A DNA stretch of 64,000 nt. Origin: Inia geoffrensis. Its lineage: Eukaryota; Chordata; Mammalia; Artiodactyla; Iniidae. The notes beneath the pieces are model-generated. The model saw only the letters and a list, made by a program, of their open reading frames with translations, was not told the origin of the DNA and did no database searches. Location of the stretch: positions 55,970,001 to 56,034,000 of the forward strand of contig CM070907.1 of the NCBI GenBank assembly GCA_036417435.1, given 5' to 3'. The translations under genes were made by a program, and so were the position numbers. Position 1 is the first letter of the stretch. The number at the start of each line of letters is the position of its first letter. This document shows positions 22,811 to 35,028 of the stretch, piece after piece.

Positions 22811-22908
22811 AATCACAAATAATGTGGGTGCCCTGAGGCCGGGGTGAATTAGTGAGCTGGGAAGTGGGGGAGTGAGAGGTGGGTTCCAGGGGACCCCAGA
22901 GGACTCAC

Positions 22909-23011
22909 CATAGGGACGTAGTTCTCTTCGCTGTCTCCCGAGTCCGTGCTGGTGATGCTCTGTGTGGAGATGGGGCGGCAGTACTGGGTGGATCCCGGGT
23001 TGAAGGAGTGG
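22909..23011 (-). CDS. GAB2: GAB2 coding exon with PI3K-binding YVPM (Tyr584 equivalent)
   Basis: The 103-nt exon starts with the last base of an Ile codon and ends with ATG|GTGAGT. It encodes a Ser/Thr-rich stretch (ISTQSITSTDSGDS) followed by EENYVPM, a consensus YxxM site for the p85 SH2 domains. The flanking phases (2 nt before, 0 after) match both neighbours. Confidence 0.95.
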
Positions 23012-23296
23012 CTGTGGGGAGAAGACAGGGAGTAAACCCTGGGGCACATCCAGCCTCCCGCCGGGCCCTGGCCCTCACACCCCCAGACAGACCTCTGCCC
23101 TCCATTATCAGACTAAGATCGGATACAGAGAGGGGACGATTTTTCTCCCTTCACAGGAGAAGAAAACCAAGCCCTGAGCTACCAACAGCCATCAGCAGCA
23201 GGACGCAGCTTTCCTGGCACACAGCCTAGTGACCCATTCCATTCACCAACCTGATGGCCCTGTTCCAAGTTCCCCTGTCCACAAACAGACACTTAC

Positions 23297-23387
23297 ATGG
23301 CCCTGGACCAAGACTTGGTGATGGGTGACTTGAAGGGGAGCTCATCGATGACGGTATTGTTTCTCAGGTCAAGTGGTGTTGGCTTTG
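23297..23387 (-). CDS. GAB2: GAB2 coding exon, PLDLRNN/ELPFKSPITKSW segment
   Basis: The 91-nt exon has 2 nt completing an Ala codon, 29 full codons, then 2 nt of an Ile codon before GTAAGT. It encodes KPTPLDLRNNTVIDELPFK and SPITKSWSRA, a conserved linker of GAB family proteins without a named domain. Confidence 0.94.
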
Positions 23388-23994
23388 CTGCAGCAGGAAC
23401 AGAGATTCGAGTCATCAGCCAATGATGATAATGCCACACATACAGACACTTACACGTGACACACAAGTGCATTTATGAATCACTCCTATTCATCCCAGTT
23501 GTTCAGGGGGAGGCTGAAGCTCTCAGCAAGGTTACACAATCTCTGCCCATGTTGACAGGCCCTGAAGCCATGTCTTCAGATTCCAAATTTTATGTTCTTC
23601 GCACCGTACCTATGGTAATCATACTTTCGGAACCTAAAGTGGGGACACAGGGTGTGACAACAGACTGTTTTCCCTGGATTTGTGACTGCATATGAAAACA
23701 GGAGATGATATTTGAAACATCATAGAGAAGGCCACCATGACTGCCCCCTGCCCAACAGGACTGTGGAGCCTTCAGTGGAGGAAGGTGAATGTCACAAGGT
23801 TCTGAAGGCTTCAATCCAAATGCTGAGATCTGCATCCTCTGTTGGCCAGCCCGAAGGGGGCTTAGGTCTGTCCAGTGACTCTACTTCTCCCTTTGATTCC
23901 CTGCCACTGATCCAGGCCTGCAGAATGAGGTCGAGGCAGACCTGACACTTGCACTGCAGCACTTCTTCCTGGTCTAAATGCAGAGGGCACAGAG

Positions 23995-24215
23995 CTAACT
24001 TTACTGAACACCTGCCATGCACTAGAGTCAATGTCCTAGATGCTTTCCTTCTCACCAAACCCGGAAGGCAGGCATGACTATCCCCACTTCACAGATAAGA
24101 AAACGGAGGCTCAGAGAATTTACATGATCTACTCAAAGTCACACACCTAGGAAGTGCTGGGTAAGGATTCCAACCCACATCTACCTGGTTTGAAAGCTCA
24201 ATCCTTTCGATTATA
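23995..24215 (-). mobile_element. MIR SINE (antisense)
   Basis: Readable MIR core: CACTTCACAGATAAGAAAAC, GAGGCTCAGAGAATTT and CAAAGTCACACACCTAGGAAG. In a GAB2 intron. Confidence 0.75.
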
Positions 24216-24289
24216 GGGTACTGTATCTTTTCATGGACTGCTCTGTCAGCTCTACCTTGCTCAGCCCCAGAGCTAATACAAATACCTCA

Positions 24290-24500
24290 TCCTTGAATTA
24301 CCTCTCATACATCATGAAGCACTTTTCAATATATTATCTATGTCCTTCAATGTCTCTGGGAGGTACGTTTTACACTTCCCATTTCACAGGTGAGAAATAA
24401 GGCACAGAGACATACGATGATTTGTTTATAATCACATGTTAGCAGGTGGCAGGGCTGGCACCTGAATCCATCCTGTCCTGATTCCTGCACTCTTTCTGCT
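24290..24500 (-). mobile_element. MIR SINE (antisense)
   Basis: A second MIR 75 bp from the previous one: CATTTCACAGGTGAGAAATA, AGCAGGTGGCAGGGCTGG, CACCTGAATCC. Confidence 0.72.
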
Positions 24501-24557
24501 CAACAAGGCTCCTCAAGAGCCAGTCCCTAGGGTGCCAGACCACTGGGATGAATTTGG

Positions 24558-24700
24558 GGTGTGTGTGTGTGTGTGTGCGTGTGTGTGAGTGTGTGTGTGT
24601 ATGTATGTGAGAGTGTGTGTGTGTGTGAGACAGTGTGTATGTGTGTGAGAGTGTGTGTGTGAGAATGTGTGTGTGTGAGTGTGTGTGACTGTGTGTGTGA

Positions 24701-24759
<59 letters not shown>

Positions 24760-24782
24760 TGTGTGTGTGTGTGTGTGTGTGT
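24558..24782. repeat. Compound (GT)n/(GA)n microsatellite
   Basis: About 225 bp of GT with GTGA interruptions and a pure GA run at 24722-24755, then GT again. It lies 131 nt downstream of a GAB2 donor site. Confidence 0.95.
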
Positions 24783-24912
24783 TTGGGTTGGTTTAGGCCC
24801 CAGAGGCTGCCACTTCCTTGCAAGAAAAGTTTAGGCTCCACCTGATCCCTAAATGAATGCAAACAGTCCCTGAACATTGTCCAGAGATGGAACGAGGGAA
24901 CAGTGGACTTAC

Positions 24913-25177
24913 CTTTCCGGTCAGGTTTGAGGTTGCGGTTGACAGGGGGTGGCTGGATCTCACTCCCTCGGCTGGAGCCTCGGTGCATAGGAAGGGCTGA
25001 GGTGGGGTAGCCAAGCGGGTCAAAGTGATGGGGCCCCGGGCTCATGGGGATGTAGACACTCTGGGGATTATCACCTGCTCGCTCCAAAGCCAGCAGGGTG
25101 GAGGAGCCTGGATTCATAGGCACGTAGTTGTCTTCGGAATTGGTGCTATCTGATCGGCCTACAACTGTTTTCCCTGG
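24913..25177 (-). CDS. GAB2: GAB2 coding exon with two PI3K sites and a GRB2 SH3 site
   Basis: The 265-nt exon is entered in phase 0 after CTAG and left at AAAG|GTAAGT. It encodes SEDNYVPMNPG (Tyr452 equivalent) and QSVYIPMSPG (Tyr476 equivalent), both YxxM docking sites for PI3K p85. Further on lies PPPVNRNLKPDRK, the PxxxRxxKP motif bound by the C-terminal SH3 domain of GRB2. The final G pairs with CA of the next exon to give Ala. A large GT/GA microsatellite starts 131 nt into the downstream intron. Confidence 0.96.
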
Positions 25178-26200
25178 CTAGGAGTGAAAATAAATACTGC
25201 TGTTACTAGTGACAGGAAACAAGAAGGGGTGAGAATTTGTACCCTAGGCAAGGAAAGACTGAGTTGGGTGTACTGGGAAGCTATAAGGCAGACCCTGGGC
25301 AAAACAAATAAGCAAGCAGAGGAGGAGACAGGAAGAAACGAGGTCTGTGGGTCTCTTCTAGCTTCCACGATCCCTTGGAGCTTACTCATAACTTGTGATA
25401 AATCTTTAGTATAAAACATCCACGAGGCGTTCTGAACTCCTGACCAAGCAGGGCTTTGGCTCAGGACCCTCCCTCCTCCTCAAGTCCCGACTCATCACTG
25501 GCAGGTCAGCACCTGCCACTGGCAGGGCAAGGAGCCTAAGAGAAGCCTTGGCCCTGGCAGGTGAGGTCTGGGTCAGGTGTGCTTCCCCAACCCAGCTTTC
25601 ACTGTGACTGCCAGGCTGCAGTCAGAGCTGCCACAGGGCTGTACAATGCAGCCACCCTGGCCACAGCCTTCCTTTAACTCCTGCCTTGTCTTTCCAGACA
25701 CACCACTAAGCTGTTTTTGCTTCAGTCACCTGATTTCACAGTCCTTCCAGTGGGCTTGAAGCCAAGCCCTAGTCAGCTTAGCTGGGCCCGACACCTCGGA
25801 GAACTGTCATCAGCCCCCTCCTCAGGGCAGCCTGGGATCCTGCACTCAAACCAGCCTGACTCTGAGCACCACCCCTGCCTGGTGAGACCTCACGGTAAGG
25901 ATGCTGCCTTAGAGCCACCATCCCAGCGCCTGGGTCCTCTGCATTATGGACCTTTCCTGCTTACCCACAGTGATGAGCCTCATAGGCTTGTGCACCTAAG
26001 TACACACACTTCTTCCAGATCAGGATACCTGCCTCTTACTTTCCAAAAGCTCAACCCAGGGTTCTGAGCTGAGACAAGAAGCCAGGCAGGCTCCTAAGAG
26101 GGAGATGCCATCATGCTTCGGGGCTGTGATTTTAGTTCCATGCGTGTGACCTTTAATCCACCTGAGCTGACTTAAGGACCCCTGGCTAAACCCCACTCAC

Positions 26201-26295
26201 CAGAAAAGCGCTGACTGCATCACTCATGGACTCGGTGGACCGGCCTGCACTGTCTCCACCACGTTGCGGGTAGTCGTAGGACTCGCAGGAGGAAG
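26201..26295 (-). CDS. GAB2: GAB2 coding exon, SYDYPQRGG/MSDAVSAFL segment
   Basis: The 95-nt exon has 2 nt completing an Ala codon and 31 codons. The acceptor is GTAG (26296-26299) and the donor is CTG|GTGAGT. It encodes SSCESYDYPQRGGDSAGR and TESMSDAVSAFL, a Ser/Gly-rich linker between the 14-3-3 region and the first PI3K site. Confidence 0.94.
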
Positions 26296-27096
26296 CTACG
26301 ACAGAGGAAGGAAGATCCATGTGCACTCACTGGAGTCAATCCCTGTGCTGACACTTCCCCACACCCTCACCAGTGTGGCTCAGAGTCTTACTGATACTCC
26401 GAAGATACTGCTCTCAACCCCTAATGATAAGGGATTGCTTCTATCATATCACTCCTCAGCTCACAAATTCCTCCCAGGCTTCTGGATGTAGCTCCAGTGT
26501 TAGTGGGTGCAAAATGAAAGGAATGAACATTGTTCTACTTTTTCATCAAACAGAGAAGGTTATATGCAGAGTCGGAATACTCTCAGTGGGAAGTCAGCAA
26601 CAGAATTGAATACTTCAGACAGACGTTCAGACTTTAACCAGAGATTCAAATGTGGCTTGGAAAATATTTTGTAGATTTGATTTTAAAAGTCTGTTGGTCC
26701 ACATAGGTTTGGCTCCAGTTTGGACTAGGCTTCTAAATTTATTTTTGAAATCTCTGGTTTGATTTATAAATGAATAAAAGACTGTGATTTGGACCTCGAA
26801 ACCCATAATATGTTGTACTGTGGTTAACCAAGAATGTTCTACCTCCTTAGCAGAACAGTAACTTCTCTCAGGCAGGGTCTGCTAAACTCTTGCCATTGTG
26901 GTGTCCACTAATAGCCTCCAGTGCTGGAGGACAAACTAGGAAAGGTCTGGGTAGAAGATGCCTAAACCTGTGAGTATCACAGGTCCCCTGGGTGGGACTT
27001 AAGTCTCCTTGGCATGGATGACCAAGAACCAGCACACTACTGAGAACCCCTGTGCTACCTCCCTTCCCCCTGGCCTCAGCAAGGGCTCACACTGAC

Positions 27097-27686
27097 CTCG
27101 GTGAAGTCGGCTGTTGTCCATGGCTGGGAGGGTATTGCGCCTGGGGATGGTTGCAGCGGCAGAGGCCGATCTGCTATCACCGACTGGAGGCCTCTGCTGA
27201 GGGCTGCCCCATCGAGGTGTTTCTGCCTGACTTGGCTTGGGGGGCCGGGGTGGGGGGGCTACGGCCGAGTCCCCAGGAGTGGCGACTGCCATGGTGTTGT
27301 GGTTCTTGTCCAGTGTGAATGTCCTAGGGATCTGGTAGGCTGAGAGTGGGGTGGCCGGAACATCCATATTATCCACCAGGAGGTCCCCAAACTCACGGCA
27401 CAGGGTGTTGCTGGGCATCTTGAAGGTGTACACATCCTCGTTATCCGTCTCAGAGCCTGTGAGGCTGCCCTTGGTGTGGCCATGGGAGGCCAGGCTCCGG
27501 GGGAGGTCGTAGGTACTGTCTCTGAATTCTGTATTGTGCCTGCTTGGCTTGGGGAGGCTGTAGAAGCCATGGACTTGACCACCGACCCCGTTGACACAGT
27601 GTCCGTTGCCCTGGGCAAGCTTTTGCACAGCCGTGTCGCTCCTCATGAGAAACGAGGCCCTGGTGCCCTGAGAGAAGCTGGCGCTC
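27097..27686 (-). CDS. GAB2: GAB2 largest coding exon: 14-3-3 sites and proline-rich GRB2 site
   Basis: The 590-nt exon has 196 complete codons plus split codons at both ends. It begins with RSASFSQGTR, the Ser210-type 14-3-3 site. Conserved tyrosine segments follow (STYDLPRSLASHG, NEDVYTFK), then DNMDVPATPLSAYQIPR and the proline-rich APPPRPPKPSQ, a GRB2 SH3 site. It ends near RRNTLPAMDNSRLHR, the Thr391-type 14-3-3 site. Phosphorylation of the two 14-3-3 sites is known to uncouple GAB2 from GRB2, and both basic contexts are preserved here. The acceptor is CTTAG and the donor CGAG|GTCAGT. Confidence 0.96.
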
Positions 27687-28094
27687 CTAAGAGACAGACA
27701 GAAGTGGGTGCGGGGGTTAGAGGAGGCCAGGGCTGCCCACCAGCGAGGCAAGCGGGCCTGTTCAAACCCTGTGCAGCTAGGTGGTGTGGAACACACAGGC
27801 TGAGGAGGCTGGCAGGCCTGAGGGTTTTCTGGGCAAGGCACGTTTTCTCTCTGAGCTTCAGTAAATGCATCTGCAAAAATGGTGATTAAAATCATGCTTT
27901 GAAGGTTGCTTAGAAATTGGACTCTAGTGTATCTAGTAAGTATATGTTCAGTGTCAGCCTTTATCCCTTCCCCTACTCCCAAATGGCTGTGATTAGCAGA
28001 GGTTGGTCTTACCTGCCCAAATATATATCAACAAGCTAGTTATACCACACACTTGTTTATTGTTTTAAGTGCCGCAGAATACACGCATTTGTAT

Positions 28095-28215
28095 ACAAAG
28101 GCTGTGAGACAGCGGAAAGAACCCTTAAGCTGGTATCAGAAAATAGCAAGTCATTTTATCTGAGTCTCAGTTTTCCCACTGTAAAACAAGTCAGCTAATG
28201 TACTGTTCTAAGTTA
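28095..28215 (+). mobile_element. MIR SINE fragment
   Basis: GAAAGAACCC, then CTGAGTCTCAGTTTTCCCACTGTAAAAC (outline), in sense MIR order. Confidence 0.5.
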
Positions 28216-28821
28216 TACAGAGCTATTCAAATGTAAGCCATAGATTTATTTTCCATCATATATTATGGTTCATTGAGAGGCATTTAGAGGGGAAAATATC
28301 TCTTTCCAGAAGACTAAAATTCTACAGGAAAAATGTTTTTCTGTTTGGGAACTATATTCAGGACAGAAAACGTTTTGATTATTACTTTTAAAAAATTCAT
28401 GTTTTGGGGAAATAAGATTAAAACAGTAAAACGATCTGGGGGGGAGGGGCGAAGGGATTTGTGCAGGTTCCATTTCCGCCACTGATATGCTCTGTGGGCT
28501 TCACCAAGTCTCCTTCCCCAAGGCAGGACCTGGTGTGTCTCCACAGCTCTTGAGGGTCCATCTGGTTCTGAAACTCCACAACCCTTTGGGTGTTTCAGCG
28601 GGGTTTCCAAACTGGATTCTGTGTTCTGCGTATGTGCCTTAGGAAATTAGAAGGTGATGTTCTGAGCAAGTAGAGATTCAGGTCCGCTTTTCTCTCTCTT
28701 ACAGTATGATTCTTCATAGGATTCCATTTGGGGGAAATAATGGAATCACTATTCTAGAACTATCATTTACTGCTGATTCTAAGCTTTTTGGAGGCTATAT
28801 GCCTCTTTAAGAATCTGCTTA

Positions 28822-29045
28822 GGGCTTCCCTGGTGGCGCAGTGGTTGAGAGTCCGCCTGCCGATGCAGGGGACACGGGTTCGTGCCTCGGTCCGGGAAGA
28901 TCCCACGTGCCGCGGAGCGGCTGGGCCCGTGAGCCATGGCCGCTGAGCCTGGGCGTCCGGAGCCTGTGCTCCGCAACGGGAGAGGCCACAGCAGTGAGAG
29001 GCCCGCGTACCGCAAAAAAAACCCACAAACAACAACAACAACAAC
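28822..29045 (+). mobile_element. CHR-type SINE
   Basis: Sense full-length copy ending in an A-rich (ACA)n tail. Perfect duplication AATCTGCTTA at 28812-28821 and 29046-29055. Confidence 0.94.
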
Positions 29046-29749
29046 AATCTGCTTAAAAGCTCTTGGCACTTCTCACCAGAATAAGGAAGTCTCACATATA
29101 TACAAATTTGCATGCTATCTCTAAGGGGGGTGGGAACCTCTTAACCCACCGAGGCCAATCCACGGAACTTCCGTCTTATACAAGCTCTCCCAGCTCATGG
29201 GGAGCTTGTTATTTGTGGATGTGGCCACCAGATGGCGATAGAAAATAAGGCTCATCAGCTTAGAAAGAGGAAGGGAAACAGGTGTCTAAGCAGCCAAGCT
29301 CTCTCTTGTGTAAACTTGCATCCTTGATGGCTAGGACTTCCATTTCAGTCCCCAAACCTTCCGCGGCCCTCCTCTCTGGTCCTCCGTATTCTCTCTCCCT
29401 TCCTATTTCATTCCACACGCATAACCAAGGCGACAGGCATGGCCTAGATCATTGAACATCTAGCCTTTAGATAACGAAGTGCCTGGAGCAGAGGACCAGG
29501 GAGCCAATGGTAGACATAAGGTGTTCACATTGTTCACATCTGTCCGTTTGTCTTTGGTGCCTTTCATTTTGTCTTTTGGAATTGCCAGTGCTGGTGGATG
29601 CTCTACCTGGATTTGTTCATTTAAAAAACATTTACGGATGTCCTACTTTCCACCTGGGCCAGGCACAATGGATACAGAGAAGCCTCCTGCCCTGGGGGAG
29701 GGGGCACAGTGGTAGAGGAGTTGACATGCATGCAAATCTTTTTTTTAAA

Positions 29750-30092
29750 AGAAATAAATTTATTTATTTATTTTTGGCTGCATCGGGTCTTCGTTGCTGC
29801 GCGCGGGCTTTTCTCTAGTTGTGGCGAGCGGGGGCTACTCTTTGTTGCGGTGCGTGAGCTTCTCATTGCAGTGGGCTTCTCTTGTTGAGGAGCACGGGCT
29901 CTAGGCACGCAGTCTGCAGTAGTTGTGGCTCGCGGGCTCTAGAGCGCGGGGCTTTAGAGCGCAGGCTCAGTCGTTGTGGCTCATGGGCTTAGTTGCTCCG
30001 TGGCATGTGGGATCTTCCCGGATCAGGGATCGAACCCATGTCCCCTGCATTGGCAGGCGGATCCTTAACCACTGCGCCACCAGGGAAGTCCC
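29750..30092 (-). mobile_element. Long CHR-type SINE
   Basis: Antisense long-subfamily copy (TTTATTTATTTTTGGCTGCA near the tail, CGCCACCAGGGAAGTCCC head). It has a duplicated GCTCTAGAGCGC-type internal segment. Confidence 0.87.
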
Positions 30093-30479
30093 TTTGCGTG
30101 CAAATCTTACAATCAAGCCAATGAGTAAGCGGCTGTTGACAGATTTAGACCAACCCGCCCTGGTGGTGGTGGTACAGAATGTCAGGGGAGGCTTCTCCAA
30201 AGATGTCACCTCTGACTGACTCTGGCAACTGGCCTGGCATAAGGCAGGAGAAGGGAAAAGGTGTTCCAGTTAGAGGGACACAGAAGTAGAACACAATCTG
30301 GCAAGTTCAAGGAACCGCAATCTGCTCAGGCTGGAGCAAGTGCCTTAGGAGGCGGGGCTGAGAGATGACCGTGGAGGGGCCAGGCCTGGGCTGATGAGAA
30401 TGGGAGTCCTTGAAAGATTTTAAGGTGGTGCAGGGGTGGGGACAGCATTGCAGGTATACTGCAGTCACCTTAAACATAT

Positions 30480-31228
30480 GCAAGAGTGAACTCATCATCT
30501 TCCTCCCGACTCTCCAGTTTGGGAAAGGCACCAGACACTCGAGCCGAAACCTGGAGTTACCTTATGATTTCTCACTCAATAATCACATCAGGTCCTATTG
30601 GATCCACCCCAATTCAGGTCCTCCTGATTTTCTTCTGCAATAACAAAAGGGGTAATAACTCGTCTCCCGACCATCAACCTAGGACCTCTCTGATCCTCTT
30701 TATCCCGCTCACATTTACTTTCTCAACTTCCCAGCTTAACCATTTTCAAAACTGCCTCAATGCCTTTAGGACCGAGTCATATTCCAACACCAACTCACCT
30801 CTCCAATCTCTCCTCCCCAGTTCCCCTTCCCACTCTAGGGTCTACTCAGTCAACTGCCCAGGTGTTCCCATAGGCCCCAGGCAGTCAGGCCTCCGTGCCT
30901 TGTTGTGTTGTTTGCTCTGTCTGGAAGGCCTCTCACTCCAGTCTGGCAAGCTCATACTCAGCTCAAATGGCACATCTTCTGAAGCTGTTTCTTACATCCT
31001 CTACCTCCCAGCGCAAGCAATTGCTTGCTCAACTCTGTTCTTGGAGCAGGCAGCAATTGTTATGCAGGCAGCAATTGTTATCTGTGTTACTTATCTTCTC
31101 CATCAGACTGTGATTTCCTTGAGGAAAGAAGAAACTGTGTCTTATTCATTTCTCTCATCTGCACCGGGATCAGGGCTTGTCACATAGTAAATAGTGAATA
31201 AATGTTTGTTGAATAAACAAGCAAATGA
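30480..31228 (+). mobile_element. L2 LINE 3' fragment
   Basis: Old L2: GATTTCCTTGAGGAAAGAAG, then CACATAGTAAATAGTGAATAAATGTTTGTTGAATAA (abbreviated). It contains a short exact tandem of an 18-bp unit, GCAGGCAGCAATTGTTAT, at about 31044-31080. Confidence 0.6.
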
Positions 31229-31439
31229 ATGTATAAATAAACAAACAAAGAAAGAAAAGCGTTGGTGCTGCTGCTGTGCCCTTTCCTGAGCTTGGCCCGA
31301 ACCCCCTTGGAGCGGCAGATTGAAACCCCTCCTCTTCAGAACACACGAGCTCATGTCCCAACCTCCCGCTGTGGCTGTCGCAGCATCTCCTCTCCGGTCA
31401 CAGAACTAGTCGCTCATCCCTAAACACACTCCCTGAGCT

Positions 31440-31750
31440 CCAGCCCTGGGCTTGCATAATTTACCTTTCTCTGGAATGTTTCCCTGGTGCATCAAAATCC
31501 TACACCAGGTGCCAAAGAAGCCTTTTTGCTCCACAACACGGTGTTTTAGGTCCTCGAAGTCTCCTTGTCACTTTACTCACCACTCCTTTGCTCCCACAGC
31601 ACTCTGCTTCCATCACAACACTCATCTTGTGTGAAATTTGGGTCTGTGTCTTTCCACTTTTACCTGACCCTGTGCTTCTAGAAGGCAGGGCACCATATCC
31701 TGTCCTCTGGCATAGTTCCTGGCATGCGGTAGATGATACCGATGCACGCT
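31440..31750 (+). mobile_element. L2 LINE 3' fragment
   Basis: L2-like 3' pattern with CTTCTAGAAGGCAGGGCACC and GGCATAGTTCCTGGCATGCG. Confidence 0.5.
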
Positions 31751-32094
31751 GAGGGGGACTGACCATTACTTCAAGAATCAGGTGAAAGGAGTTGAACAAG
31801 GGAAACAAACTTGCCCAAATGTATACCCTTGGATGGTAGCAGAACTGGTTCCAGCGCCCAGGTCCCTGGACTCCCTGCCCAAAACCCACACGGCTACAGT
31901 GCGCTCCCCTTTGGACAAGAATCGAGAGGGGGAATTCTGAGCACTTAGAAGTCCTGCGGCCTTTACTGCTTTCCTGTAGGCCTTTGCTGAGGCCTGTGCC
32001 ACCATGATGTGCTGAGTTGCTTTCTGGGACAGATACCTGGAAGCAGTGGATTTGGAGAAAGGTTTCTCTTCCAGGCTATGGGCTGACAGAGGCC

Positions 32095-32215
32095 TCATAA
32101 AATGAGCACAGTACTGTGCCAGGCACATCACATGTGATGTAGCTTTTAATCCTCCTGACAGTTCTGAGAGACAGGTATTACCCTCACACATCAGGTGAGG
32201 AGAAACAATAAATGG
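32095..32215 (-). mobile_element. MIR fragment (antisense)
   Basis: GAGCACAGTACTGTGCCAGG, then ACAGGTATTACCCTCACACA, matching the antisense MIR layout. Confidence 0.5.
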
Positions 32216-34345
32216 CAGACATGGTGCCAGAAGATACTCGAACACAAGTGTATAGGGGAGCTCCCTGGGGGCAGAGAGAAGTTTGGGAGAAAATGCTCCC
32301 CCAAGCCCAGCAGCTTTCCATTTCCATTCCTGGCTCCCAGCTGCTCCCAGAGCCCCAGGTGGATGGGGCTAACACACCACCACTTGTACATGCTTTGGTT
32401 TTAATATCAACCCAAACCTCTCTCTTGGCTATTAGGAATGCTTTCCTAGTTTTTCCCAGCCACTTTATTTTGCACTTGTTCTTTTGTACATTTTCTCATG
32501 TAACACACTACACCACAATTTCACTCCTTCCACTCTACAAGATGCCAAGTACCTTATAACAATAAAGGGCCAATTTAATTTTCTTTTCCTGCTATTTTTT
32601 TTACATTGGAGTATAATTGAAGGCTTGTAAGTAAATTAGCCACCATTTAGAGTTCTGTACCTGTCACTGGCGATCCTAAGAGGTCGTATGGACCATCCTT
32701 CTGTATCTGACTCATTCCAAATGGATCCGTCTTGTGAGGGAAGAAGACTCAGAGAATTCTGTCCCACAACCTCTAAGAGGTGAGGTGATCTTTGTATCTC
32801 AAACTCTTCTTGCTGTAATACTGAGCCTGCCTTCTCTCTGTGGTTACAGAGAAAAGCTGTACATGTGAAATTAAATGAAGGTAAAAGCTGTAATACTCTG
32901 CCTTTGGTCAATCAAAGCCACTGGGAGAATGAGCCTTAGAAATGATTAACCACAGGTAAGTTCTCCATTGACATTTCTGATTTTACTTTTTACCCCCCTA
33001 TCTTTCTGTAGAATAGTGCTTGCTGCAGGGTCAGTGATGCTTTCACTCTGGAATGTCGTTACTTGAAATTTCACTTCCCTCAACCCTCACCAGAATTATG
33101 GCTTTCCAGGGCATGTGACCCGCCACACACCACAACGCATCACATGTTACAGGTTTAACAGCCTCCTTGAAATAAGAAGACGGAGATTGGCTAGAATCTA
33201 GCTAGAGGGCAAAAATACATCTAGTGAAACTAATTTGTTTTCAAAAACAAAAAAGATTCCTGCTTGTCTTGACAGTGTCATTCAAAACTCCTTCCACTGG
33301 CAATAGTTACAATTCTGAATTATTAGTTATTTTAGCTCAGTGGAAGAGCTGGAGTTTGAGGACTGAAGTCATTTTAACCAGAATACATACTATCTGGTCC
33401 TTGAAGAAATATTAGTGGCTAGTAGTAGAGTAAGAGTAATTTAAAAAGTCATGGTTTTATCTCTAAGATGTTTCGTTTGTTGTAACTGTATATCAGGACC
33501 CCTCATGAATGCAGAAGGGGATAGACAGAAGGCTGGTATTATTGGCCTCGGTAAATACTGCTTCACTACAATCATCAGGCATATCTATGTCTATGCTAGG
33601 CAGAGACTGATGAGCTGGTTCTCTCTCAAAGTCCCTACTCGAAAGTAACCCTGTAAGATTATTTTGGAGATCAAATGAGGTAACTAACATAAAAGCGTAC
33701 TGTAAACTGTAAAGCATTATTCCTTTTTCCAGAGTACCTAGTGTGTAATGTGAATGTCAGAAGCAGTGCAGGGATAAAGGCTGTCCACATACTTTGCCAG
33801 CACTTGGCACTGCTAGTCTTTTTTGTTTTCGCCATACCATGGGCGACGAAGCAAAACCTCACTGAGGTTTTAACTTGCATTTCCCTGATGTTTCAGCATC
33901 TTTTCATGAGCTTATTGGTCATTCTTATATCTATTTTTTTTGTGAAGTGTCTGTTCAAATCTTTTGCCCATTTAAAACAAAAATTGGTTGCATGTCTTCT
34001 TACTGACTTGTAATAGCTCATTATATAATTCTACAAATAACTCCTTTGTCAGATATGTGTTTTGAATATTTTCTCACACTTGGTGACTTGCCATTTTGTT
34101 TTCCTAATGGGATCTTTTGAAGAGCAAGTCTTACCTTTGACAAAAACTACTTTATCATTTTTTTCTTTTATGATTCCTGCTTTTAAAATCCTATATAAAA
34201 ATCTTTGTTTACCCCAAGATCACAGAGATGTTTTCTTCTATAAGTTTCACAGTGTTAGACTTTACATTTAGGTCTCTGATACTTTTGAGTTAACTTTTGA
34301 GTAGTGTGATATGAAGTAAAGGTTTTTAAAAAAAATTCCTATGTG

Positions 34346-35028
34346 TTCTGTTTATGGTTCCCTTTGCTGTGCAAAAGCTTTTGAGTTTAATTAGGTCCCA
34401 TTTGTTTTTTACATTTATTTCCATTACTCTGGGAGATGGATAGAAATAAGACATTGCATGAACCCCAATGTTCATTGCAGCACTGTTTACAACAGCCAAG
34501 ACATTGAAGTAACCTAAATGTCCATTGACAGATGAATGGATAAAGAAGATGTGGTGCATATACACAATGGAAAATTACTCAGCCATTAAAAAGAATGAAA
34601 TAATGCTGTTTGCAGTAACATGGATGGTCCTAGAGATTGTCATGCTGAGTGAAGTAACTCAGACAGAGAAAGAAAAGTATCATATGATATCGCTTATATG
34701 TGTAATCTAAAATAAATGATACAAATGAACTTATTTATGACTCACAGGCTTACAGAATGAATTTATGGTCACCGGTGGGGAAGGGTTGGGGGAAAGACAG
34801 ACTGGGAGATTGGGACTGACATGTACACACTCTATATCTAAAATAACCAACCAGGACCCACTGTATAACACAGGGAAACTCTGATCAATATTCTGTAATA
34901 ACCTAAAATGGGAAAATAACTTGAAAAAGAATAAATACATGTATATGTATAACGGAATCACTTTGCTGTACACCTGAAACTAACATAACATTGTTAATCA
35001 ATTATACTCCAATATAAAATAAAAATTA
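34346..35028 (+). mobile_element. L1 LINE 3' end with 5' inversion
   Basis: 34440-35028 is a sense L1 ORF2 C-terminus (TDEWIKKMWCIYTMENYSAIK, split here as TDEWIKKMW and YSAIKKNE) and 3'UTR ending in a poly(A)-like tail. 34346-34436 is an ORF2 segment in antisense (KNKWDLIKLKSFCTAK on the - strand). The flanks AAAAAAATTCCTATGTG (34329-34345) and AAAAAAATTCTTATATG (35028-35044) form an imperfect duplication. Confidence 0.8.

Noticed and set aside
24527..25123. 198-codon frame continuing past the GAB2 exon into His-Thr and Ser-Leu repeats
   Set aside because: The extension is translation of the GT/GA microsatellite. The exon ends at the GTAAGT donor at 24912.
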